A DNA stretch of 64,000 nt from DAIDKA01 sp963708865. GTDB lineage: Bacteria > Pseudomonadota > Gammaproteobacteria > Steroidobacterales > Steroidobacteraceae. Both the position numbers and the translations under genes were made by a program. The stretch is taken from positions 1 through 64,000 of the forward strand of contig CAVPUC010000006.1 in the NCBI GenBank assembly GCA_963708865.1. The letters run 5' to 3'. The notes under the pieces were generated by a model that was not told the origin of the DNA, ran no database searches, and worked only from the letters and a program-made list of their open reading frames with translations. Numbering within the stretch: the first letter of the stretch is position 1; every line of letters starts with the position of its first letter. Of this stretch, positions 24,976-31,726 are shown in pieces.

Positions 24976-26117
24976 ACGCTGCCCCAGACTTCCTCGGCGG
25001 TCTCGATCACCAGGCGGCACTTGGCGGCCTGCTGCTCCACCGCCACATCGTTGCCGTGCACGGTGCTCGAGAAGCCGCACTGCGGTGACAGGCACATCTG
25101 CTCAAGCGGCATGTAACGTGCCGCCTCATCGATGCGCCGCTTGATGTCCTCCTTGGGCTCAAGCTCCCCAAGCTTGGTGCTCACCAGGCCCATCACGACG
25201 AGTTTGCCTTTGGGGACATGCCGCAGCGGCGCGTAGTCGCCCGAGCGCGCATCGTCGTACTCCAGGAGGTAGGCGTCGACGTCGAACTCATTGAACAGCA
25301 CCTCGGCCACCGGCTCGTAGCCGCCTTCGGCGGCCCAGTGGCTGCGGAAATTGCCGCGGCACAGATGAATGCCGATGGTCATGTTGTCGGGCCGGTCACG
25401 CAGCGACTCATTGACCAGCTTCGCGTACAGCAAGGGCAGCTTGTCCGGATCATCACCGCGGGCGCGGGAGGCCTCGCGCTGCTTGGTGTCGCACAGATAG
25501 GCGAGGTTGGTATCGTCCAGCTGTACGTAGGTGCAGCCCGCGGCCGCGAGGCTTGCGATTTCCGCGCGGTAGGCCGCCGCGACATCGGCGAAAAATTCCT
25601 CCATGTCCGGATACACCGCGCGCACCGCGGTCGTGCCGCCCCGAAAGTGCAGCATGGTCGGTGAGGGAATCGGCACCTTGACCACCTCGGGAGTGATCGA
25701 CTTCAGAAATTCGAAATCGCGCACCTGGATGTCGCGTGGATGGCTGATCCGCCCCTCGATCTTGAGCGCGGGGGGAGCGTAGTCGAGCTCGCCGTCGGCT
25801 TTGTGAAATTTGATCGACATTCCACCCCGCTCGATGACCCCGCCCAGCTGGGTGAGAAAATCGATGTGGAAGTATTCGCGCCGGTATTCACCGTCCGTGA
25901 TGACCTTGAATCCCAGCTTCTCCTGAAACTTCACCACCTCGCGAATGGCGGCATCCTCGGCCGCCCGCAGCTGCTCGGCACCGATGTCCTTGGCCTTGAA
26001 GAAATGTTCGCGTGCATCGAGCAAGCCGTGCGGTCGCAGGAAACTGCCGACATGGTCGGCACGGAAGGTGTGCACGTGGCGCGGGGAACTCATCACGGAC
26101 TTTGCAGTGGCGTTCAT
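24972..26117 (-). CDS. Core MetE-like (cobalamin-independent methionine synthase C-domain) protein
   Basis: A 381-residue protein comprising only the catalytic half of MetE. The zinc ligands of that family are visible: His and Cys in HLCRGNF, Glu in YLLEYDDA and Cys in LSPQCGFSS. The opening FRADHVGSFLRP is typical of the family. Full MetE has about 750 residues; short core forms are known that take methyl groups from donors other than polyglutamyl methyl-tetrahydrofolate. Next to a LigM-type demethylase it may move the methyl group to homocysteine. The ATG at 26117 directly follows two TTGAGACTA repeats; no strong ribosome binding site is present. Confidence 0.83.
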   Translation of the reverse strand: MNATAKSVMSSPRHVHTFRADHVGSFLRPHGLLDAREHFFKAKDIGAEQLRAAEDAAIREVVKFQEKLGFKVITDGEYRREYFHIDFLTQLGGVIERGGMSIKFHKADGELDYAPPALKIEGRISHPRDIQVRDFEFLKSITPEVVKVPIPSPTMLHFRGGTTAVRAVYPDMEEFFADVAAAYRAEIASLAAAGCTYVQLDDTNLAYLCDTKQREASRARGDDPDKLPLLYAKLVNESLRDRPDNMTIGIHLCRGNFRSHWAAEGGYEPVAEVLFNEFDVDAYLLEYDDARSGDYAPLRHVPKGKLVVMGLVSTKLGELEPKEDIKRRIDEAARYMPLEQMCLSPQCGFSSTVHGNDVAVEQQAAKCRLVIETAEEVWGSV

Positions 26118-26146
26118 AGTCTCAAATAGTCTCAAGCCGTCTCGGC
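26118..26146. repeat. Tandem AGTCTCAA-type repeats upstream of core metE
   Basis: Two copies of AGTCTCAA spaced 11 bases apart, followed by a degenerate third (CGTCTCGG), abut the start codon of the core MetE gene. On the coding strand they read TTGAGACTA. Their spacing of about one helical turn is what a protein operator would show. They do not match the MetJ box AGACGTCT well. Confidence 0.4.
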
Positions 26147-26279
26147 ATCAGGTCTGCCATGATATCGCATCGCGGCCGCTGCTGATCGCGGCGCCCGCGC
26201 GTAAAATGCCCAGGACCCCGCTGACGTTGCGGGATCCCGCGGGAAATGATTTCACTCGATTCACTGCACGAGCGATGGT

Positions 26280-28001
26280 ATGACGGCCCCCTACGAAGCA
26301 CCGCTGAGCCTGATCCGGGAGGCGTTGGAGCAGGCCGCGCGCCGCTGCGGCTTCAGCCCTACGGCACTGCATGAGGAAATTCTCGGCGAGACCGCCACGG
26401 CGGTGCTGGAGGGCGCCGCGCGCATGGCCGCCGAGGTGCTCTCGCCGCTGAACCGGATTGGCGATTCGCAAGGATCGACGCTGTCGCCCGCCGGCGTCAC
26501 TACCGCTGCGGGTTTCCCGGCCGCCTGGCGCAAGTTCTGCGCGGACGGCTGGCCGGCACTGGCGGCACCGCTGGACTGCGGCGGGCAGGCCTTGCCGATG
26601 CTCGTTGCCGCGGCCACCACCGAGATCTGGGGCGGCGCGAATCTCGCTTTTGCCATGCTGCCGGAAACCGCGGTCGGCGCCGTCATCGTGTTGGCGGCGC
26701 ATGCGCACGCCGCCCTGCGCGCGCGCTACATCACACCGCTCGTGAGCGGCGAATGGACTGCCGCCATGAGCCTGACGGAACCTCAGGCAGGTTCGGATCT
26801 GTCGACGGTGCGCACCCTCGCACGGCCCGATGGCGACGCCTGGCTGCTCACGGGTCGCAAGATCTTCATCTCCTGGGGCGAGCACGACATGGCGGACAAT
26901 ATTGTCCATCTGGTGCTGGCGCGCACGCCGGATGCGCCGCCCGGGGTTGCGGGACTGTCGCTGTTCCTGGTGCCGCGTCGTCTTCAGAGCGACGGCGCCT
27001 GGCGCGACAACGATCTGCGCGCCGTGTCCCTGGAACACAAGATGGGCATCCGCGCGAGTCCGACCTGCGCCATGGTGCTGGGGGAGCAGGCGGGGGCGCG
27101 GGGCTGGCTGGTGGGCGAGCTGCACAACGGCTTGGGCTGCATGTTCACGCTCATGAACCACATGCGCATCGGCGTGGGCCTGCACTCCACCGGGGTAGCG
27201 GAGCGCGCCCGGCAGCTCGCGCTCGCCTATGCCGCCGAGCGGCGCCAGGGTCGCGATGCGCAAGGCGCCCAGCGACCGATCATCGAACACGCCGATGTGC
27301 GTCGCATGCTGCTCACCATGAATGTACTCACCCACGCGGCGCGCTGCCTCGCGTACTGCGCGGCGGCCACCCTCGATCTGGTACATGACGCGCACACCGA
27401 GGCTGCAACGCGGGCGCGCGCCGAGCGGCGCCTCGGGCTGCTAACGCCGCTGGTGAAGGCCTGGGCCTCCGATGTGGCGGTCGAGGTGTCGTCGCTCGCG
27501 GTGCAGGTGCACGGCGGTACCGGCTACGTGGATGACTGCGAAGCCTCCCAGCTCTATCGGGATGCGCGCATCGGACCGGTCTTCGAAGGCACGAACTTCA
27601 TCCAGGCCCGGGACCTGCTCGGGCGCAAGATCCTGCGCGATCAGGCGCTCGCCTTCGGGGAGCTGATGGCGCAGATCGAAGAGGACGCGAACGCGCTCGC
27701 GGCGAACTCAAGCTTGCGCGCTTCGCTCCTGAGTGGCTGCGGGAGCCTGCGTGGGTGCGTGGCGCAACTGCTGGCTGCCGCCCCGACACAACCGCAACTG
27801 GTGGGCAGCATCGCCTACCCCTTTCTGCAATGGCTGGGCGTCGTGGCCGGCGCCTGGCAGTGGGCCATCGCCGCACGCGGCGGGGGCCGCGCGGCGCTGG
27901 ATCAGGCGGAATTCTATGCGGCGCACGTGCTGCCGCGAGGCCGCGCGTTTGAGGTGATCGTCGCCGGCGGCGCCGACATCATCGGGCGGGCGGCGCTGTA
28001 A
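26280..28001 (+). CDS. Acyl-CoA dehydrogenase, DmdC-like
   Basis: A 573-residue flavoprotein of the acyl-CoA dehydrogenase superfamily. The flavin and substrate motifs are AAMSLTEPQAGSDLS, ILSW-like FISWGEHDMADNIVHLVLA and VQVHGGTGYVDDCEASQLYRD, with the usual catalytic Glu in FEGTN. The length (near 600 rather than 380) and N-terminal helical extension are those of the DmdC (3-methylmercaptopropionyl-CoA dehydrogenase) group. In this context it might instead oxidise a phenylpropanoid-CoA side chain. It starts 162 bases from the divergent core metE and ends next to a strong hairpin terminator. Confidence 0.85.
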   Translation: MTAPYEAPLSLIREALEQAARRCGFSPTALHEEILGETATAVLEGAARMAAEVLSPLNRIGDSQGSTLSPAGVTTAAGFPAAWRKFCADGWPALAAPLDCGGQALPMLVAAATTEIWGGANLAFAMLPETAVGAVIVLAAHAHAALRARYITPLVSGEWTAAMSLTEPQAGSDLSTVRTLARPDGDAWLLTGRKIFISWGEHDMADNIVHLVLARTPDAPPGVAGLSLFLVPRRLQSDGAWRDNDLRAVSLEHKMGIRASPTCAMVLGEQAGARGWLVGELHNGLGCMFTLMNHMRIGVGLHSTGVAERARQLALAYAAERRQGRDAQGAQRPIIEHADVRRMLLTMNVLTHAARCLAYCAAATLDLVHDAHTEAATRARAERRLGLLTPLVKAWASDVAVEVSSLAVQVHGGTGYVDDCEASQLYRDARIGPVFEGTNFIQARDLLGRKILRDQALAFGELMAQIEEDANALAANSSLRASLLSGCGSLRGCVAQLLAAAPTQPQLVGSIAYPFLQWLGVVAGAWQWAIAARGGGRAALDQAEFYAAHVLPRGRAFEVIVAGGADIIGRAAL

Positions 28002-28007
28002 AGCAAA

Positions 28008-28035
28008 ACGGGGTGGAAATCGCTTTCCACCCCGT
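28008..28035 (-). terminator. Terminator for ligM
   Basis: A perfect 12-bp stem, ACGGGGTGGAAA with TTTCCACCCCGT, and a TCGC loop. On the minus strand it is followed by TTTTGC, so it ends ligM transcription. The plus-strand side has no T-run, but the hairpin may also slow the acyl-CoA dehydrogenase transcript. Confidence 0.85.
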
Positions 28036-28060
28036 CATTACTCAACGTTGCAATGAGGGC

Positions 28061-29467
28061 TTACTTGGTCGACTTGGTTCGCCAGCCGGCCGAGTAGTTC
28101 TTGCGGGCCTCCTCGCCGTACGGGACTGCAGCGACCTGGACACGCACTTCGGTCTCTTCATGACGCTCCACGGTGGGCTTGGCGGTGCCGCCGTCGGCCT
28201 CACCCCACACCAGCGTGAGTTCCTCGCCGATCTGCACGTCCGGATTGACGACGCCCAGCGACAGCGCGGTGCGCTCGTTGTAGCTGTAGCCGCCGAACAT
28301 GGAGTAACCGACGACCTTGCCGCCTTTCTTGACGGCATCGAACGAGGATGAACCGTAGTTGGCGATCGGCCACTCGAAGTACTTATTCGTGGGCTTTCCC
28401 GGATGGAAGAACGAGGCGAAGATCTTCGTCATGTCCTCGCCGTTCCAGGCGAAGGTGACCTTGTTCCGATGCGGCTGCGTGGACAGCTTCTTGAGCGCCT
28501 CGCTGCCCGCGAACTCGTGGTCGAACTTCACGAATGGCCCGTAGCCCAGGTCGTACGGCGTCGTGTAGTAGTCCTCGATCTTGTCGGACACGAAACTGCC
28601 GGCAATGGAGCCGGTAGCCTCGTAGCTGTTGGCCGGCAGCCATTCGCGGTACTTCTTCATGCTCTCGCCGCTGTACACGGCCGGCAGCGGGGAGGGAATC
28701 CAGCCCGATTCGAGCGTATTGGACGCGTAGGCGCGTGAGCCGACGGCCGTCAAGCCGAACTCCCGGCCCGCCTCCATCACGGTGTTGAAGACCTTCTCGT
28801 AATCAGCGTACGGACCCCAGATCTCAAGTCCCGGCGCGCCGGCCATGCCATGGCGCAGCGCCTTCACCTTCTGGCCGCCCAGATTGATGTAGTTCCAGTT
28901 GAAGAACTTGATTTCCGGGACCGGGCCGCCGTTGAGCTTCTCGATCACTTTCCAGGCGTTCGGACCCTGGATCTGGAAACGGTAGTGACGGCGGGTCACG
29001 GCCTTGCCGCGCGGCGCCGAGGGCGAGCGGTCGTCACGGATGGTGTCGACCTTGAAGCTGCCCGTTTCAGCCTGGAACTGCAGCCAGTTCACCGTCGGGG
29101 CGCGGCCGACGAATACCAGTTCATCCTTGTCTTCATAGAACAGGATGCCATCACCGATGACATAGCCGTCATAGCTGATCGGCACCATCTGCTTGGCCTT
29201 GCCGACGGCAAAGTTGTTGAAGCTGTTGATCGTGCAGTAGGACATCAGCTTCAGGGCGTCCGGGCCCTTGACGGTGAACTCCGCCATGTGGTGCGACTGG
29301 TCAAACAGCACCGCGCTTTCGCGCCAGGCGCGCTGCTCATCGCGCCAGTTGGTGTACTCACTCGGCACCACCGGATAGACGTACGCGCCGATCTTGGAGT
29401 TGCGCAACATCTGGACCGGATTGCCGCCGGCCGCCTTCAACACACTTTCCAGGTTCTGCTGGCTCAT
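28061..29467 (-). CDS. ligM: LigM/DesA-type tetrahydrofolate-dependent aromatic O-demethylase
   Basis: A 468-residue GcvT-fold enzyme, the same size as Sphingobium SYK-6 LigM. Matching segments include NSKIGAYVYPVVPSEYTNWR, LFDQSHHM, ITRRHYRF-like VTRRHYRFQIQGPNAWKV, RHGMAGAPGLEIWGPY, ASNTLESGWIPSPLPAVYSG and GYSYNERTALSLG. LigM moves the methyl group of vanillate or 3-O-methylgallate to tetrahydrofolate, giving protocatechuate or gallate and 5-methyl-tetrahydrofolate. The start at 29467 (MSQQNLES) follows AGAGGTGGGG and gives the family N-terminus. Substrate preference among vanillate, methylgallate and syringate cannot be told. A promoter and an inverted repeat lie upstream. Confidence 0.9.
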   Translation of the reverse strand: MSQQNLESVLKAAGGNPVQMLRNSKIGAYVYPVVPSEYTNWRDEQRAWRESAVLFDQSHHMAEFTVKGPDALKLMSYCTINSFNNFAVGKAKQMVPISYDGYVIGDGILFYEDKDELVFVGRAPTVNWLQFQAETGSFKVDTIRDDRSPSAPRGKAVTRRHYRFQIQGPNAWKVIEKLNGGPVPEIKFFNWNYINLGGQKVKALRHGMAGAPGLEIWGPYADYEKVFNTVMEAGREFGLTAVGSRAYASNTLESGWIPSPLPAVYSGESMKKYREWLPANSYEATGSIAGSFVSDKIEDYYTTPYDLGYGPFVKFDHEFAGSEALKKLSTQPHRNKVTFAWNGEDMTKIFASFFHPGKPTNKYFEWPIANYGSSSFDAVKKGGKVVGYSMFGGYSYNERTALSLGVVNPDVQIGEELTLVWGEADGGTAKPTVERHEETEVRVQVAAVPYGEEARKNYSAGWRTKSTK

Positions 29468-29494
29468 GCCCCACCTCTTGACTATCAGGCCTAA

Positions 29495-29523
29495 ATTAAA
29501 ACCGTCCCGGACGAGTGTCTCAG
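29495..29523 (-). promoter_or_regulatory. Probable ligM promoter
   Basis: On the minus strand, CTGAGA (29518-29523, 4 of 6 to TTGACA) and TTTAAT (29495-29500, 5 of 6 to TATAAT) are 17 bases apart. They lie 28 bases before the ligM ATG, leaving a short leader with the ribosome binding site. Confidence 0.5.
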
Positions 29524-29617
29524 ACAGGTCGGGATCAGAAATGCGCACCGGAACTGTCATTGGTATCGCGATGTTTTTCGAAATTTCTCAACAGACGTCC
29601 CGGTCTTTGCGGCTGGC

Positions 29618-29661
29618 ATTGTCCACCGGACGGCCATATGCCGCAACGCGATTTGGACAAT
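29618..29661. promoter_or_regulatory. Inverted repeat upstream of ligM
   Basis: ATTGTCCA (29618-29625) and TGGACAAT (29654-29661) are perfect 8-bp inverted copies 36 bases apart, with CATATG between. They lie about 100 bases upstream of the ligM promoter elements, in the 246-base spacer after the amidohydrolase gene. An operator role is inferred. Confidence 0.45.
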
Positions 29662-29713
29662 ACCCCCTATCCGCGGGGCAAATGAGCGGCGCACCAACTC
29701 GGGGCGCTGGAAC

Positions 29714-30601
29714 TTAGCCGCGCAGCCCCAGCAGCCGGATGGCGTTTTCCTTGAGGATCAACGGCCGCACTTCCGGCTTCATGGCCAGTTTTTCAAAATC
29801 GGCCATCCAGCGGTCGGGCGTAATGGCGGGGTAGTCGGAGCCGAACAACACCCGGTCCTTGATCAGCGAGTTGGCGTATTGCACCAGATTTGCCGGGAAA
29901 TACTTCGGCGACCAGCCCGACAGATCAATCCAGGTGTTGGGCTTGTGCGTCGCAATGGCCAGCGCCTCGTCCTGCCAGGGGAAGGAGGGGTGCGCCATGA
30001 CGATGGTCAGGGTCGGGAAATCCGCCGCGACATCATCCAGAAAGATGGGATTTGAATACTTGAGCTTGACACCCATGCCGCCCGGCAGACCCGCGCCGAC
30101 ACCCGTCTGTCCGGTGTGGAACAGCGCCGGCAGGCCGGCCGCGGCGATGACCTCGTACAGGGGGTAGCACTTGGGATCGTTGGGATAGAAGGCCTGCATG
30201 GAGGGGTGGAACTTGAACCCGCGCACGCCATAGTCCTCGATCAGCCGCCGCGCCTCGCGCACCCCCATCTTGCCGCGCGCCGGATCGATGCTCGCGAACG
30301 GAATCAGCACGTCGTTGTTTTCGGCGGCGACTTCGGCCACCTCTTCATTGGCGATGCGCCAATGGCCGGCACCGGCTTCCGCATCCACCGTGAAGATGAC
30401 CGCCGCGAGGTTGCGCTCGCGGTAGTACTGGGCGACCTCGGTGATGGTCGGTGCTTTCCCGGAGCGGAAATACTTCGCCATCTGTTCATCAAAGGCATGG
30501 GCGCACGGATCGCGCGGCGCGCGGCCCGAAATGGTGGCGTGGGTGTGAATGTCGATGGCGAGGAGCTTTTCCAGATCGAGGTTGGGCTGATACTTGGACA
30601 T
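29714..30601 (-). CDS. Amidohydrolase-2 family hydrolase
   Basis: A 295-residue TIM-barrel metal hydrolase. Metal ligands visible: HxH in LAIDIHTHATISG, His in LFHTGQTGVG, His in VMAHPSFPWQDEA and Asp in LFGSDYPAITPDRW. Members of this subgroup are annotated broadly; characterised amidohydrolases in aromatic pathways include the LigY meta-cleavage hydrolase and aryl-beta-ketoacyl-CoA hydrolases of phenylpropanoid breakdown, and either role is possible. It is not LigI, whose N-terminus and metal site differ. It lies divergent from ligW and upstream of ligM, supporting an aromatic substrate. The start at 30601 gives the usual MSKYQP N-terminus. Confidence 0.8.
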   Translation of the reverse strand: MSKYQPNLDLEKLLAIDIHTHATISGRAPRDPCAHAFDEQMAKYFRSGKAPTITEVAQYYRERNLAAVIFTVDAEAGAGHWRIANEEVAEVAAENNDVLIPFASIDPARGKMGVREARRLIEDYGVRGFKFHPSMQAFYPNDPKCYPLYEVIAAAGLPALFHTGQTGVGAGLPGGMGVKLKYSNPIFLDDVAADFPTLTIVMAHPSFPWQDEALAIATHKPNTWIDLSGWSPKYFPANLVQYANSLIKDRVLFGSDYPAITPDRWMADFEKLAMKPEVRPLILKENAIRLLGLRG

Positions 30602-30623
30602 GTTACTCGTCGCCAAAAGCGGC

Positions 30624-30654
30624 ATTATAAACCGCTATGATGCGGCCCTGTCAG
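30624..30654 (-). promoter_or_regulatory. Probable amidohydrolase promoter in the ligW divergent spacer
   Basis: On the minus strand a perfect TATAAT (30624-30629) is preceded by CTGACA (30649-30654) at 19 bases. The -10 sits inside an imperfect palindrome, AGCGG-CATTATAAA-CCGCT, which could be an operator controlling both divergent genes. Confidence 0.5.
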
Positions 30655-30676
30655 ATTGCATGCCTGGAGGTCCCCC

Positions 30677-31720
30677 ATGTCAGCCGCAAATTCCTACCGG
30701 CGCATCGCCACCGAAGAGGCTTTTGCCACCGCTGATCTGCTGCGTCTTTGGCGCGAGGCGCTGGCGCGCAAGAGCATCGATGACATCGGTTTCAATTCCA
30801 TGTGGGGCTTCTACCTCGGCAGCACCAGTCCCCGTGCCACCGGCATCATCGAGCGGCTGCAGTGGCTGGATAAGCGGCGCATCGCCGACATGGATGCCAC
30901 CGGCATCGATATGCAGGTGCTGGCGCTGACATCGCCCGGGGCGCATGTGTTTGATGCCGCGACCGGCACCGAGGTGGCTCGTGCCAGCAATGACGAGCTG
31001 GCCGCCGCGGTCAGGAAATTCCCCGACCGCCTGGCCGGCATGGTGGCCATTGCCCCCCAGGACCCCTCCGCCGCCGCCAAGGAAATCGAGCGTTGCATCC
31101 GCACCCTGGGCCTGCATGGCGTGATCCTCAATTCCCACGTGCACGGGGAGTACCTGGACGCCCAGAAGTACTGGGACATCTTTGCCGCCGCCGAAGCCTG
31201 CAACGCGGCGATCTACATCCACCCCAATACGCCCTCGGATCGGATGATCGCGCCGTTTCTGGAAGCCGGACTCGACGGCGCGATTTTCGGCTTCGGCGTG
31301 GAAACCGCCCTGCATGTGCTGCGGCTCATCGTCAGCGGTGTGTTCGATCGCTTTCCCAAGCTGCGGGTGGTGATCGGGCACATGGGTGAGGCCCTGCCCT
31401 ACTGGCTGTTCCGCCTCGACTACATGTACCGCGCCACGATCAACTCCAAGCGCTATCCGCAGTTAAAGCCGGTGCGCGGGCTGCCGAGCGACTACCTGCG
31501 CCAGAACATCTACGTGACCTGCAGCGGCATGCCGTGGGGCCCGGCCATCACCTTCGCGCAGCAGGTGCTTGGCCCGGAGCGGGTGCTGTACGCCATGGAC
31601 TATCCGTTCCAGTTCGAGGCGAGCGAAGTCGCGGCCTGCGATGCGGTCGCCATGAGCGCGGCCGACAAGCTGAAATTCTTTCAGACCAACGCCGAAGCGG
31701 TCTTCAATCTGCAGCGCTGA
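30677..31720 (+). CDS. ligW: LigW-type 5-carboxyvanillate decarboxylase
   Basis: A 347-residue amidohydrolase-fold decarboxylase. It matches LigW of Sphingobium SYK-6 along its length, e.g. RRIATEEAFAT, RRIADMDATGID, LEAGLDGAIFGFGVET, IGHMGEALPYWLFRLDYM and YAMDYPFQ. The metal ligands of the family are present: Glu in TEEAFA, His in IYIHPN, His in IGHMGE and Asp in MDYPF. LigW removes CO2 from 5-carboxyvanillate, made from the biphenyl lignin fragment DDVA, to give vanillate. Gamma-resorcylate decarboxylases are related but match less well. The ATG at 30677 follows GGAGG. Vanillate made here would feed LigM. Confidence 0.87.
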   Translation: MSAANSYRRIATEEAFATADLLRLWREALARKSIDDIGFNSMWGFYLGSTSPRATGIIERLQWLDKRRIADMDATGIDMQVLALTSPGAHVFDAATGTEVARASNDELAAAVRKFPDRLAGMVAIAPQDPSAAAKEIERCIRTLGLHGVILNSHVHGEYLDAQKYWDIFAAAEACNAAIYIHPNTPSDRMIAPFLEAGLDGAIFGFGVETALHVLRLIVSGVFDRFPKLRVVIGHMGEALPYWLFRLDYMYRATINSKRYPQLKPVRGLPSDYLRQNIYVTCSGMPWGPAITFAQQVLGPERVLYAMDYPFQFEASEVAACDAVAMSAADKLKFFQTNAEAVFNLQR

Positions 31721-31726
31721 GCTTCG

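Noticed and set aside
26118..26146. MetJ operator upstream of core metE
   Set aside because: The repeats (TTGAGACTA) do not match the AGACGTCT box and their spacing is 11 rather than 8 bases.
29714..30601. LigI (2-pyrone-4,6-dicarboxylate hydrolase) as identity of the amidohydrolase
   Set aside because: LigI has a different N-terminus (DAHCHVFGP-type) and motif spacing; this protein belongs to another amidohydrolase-2 subgroup.
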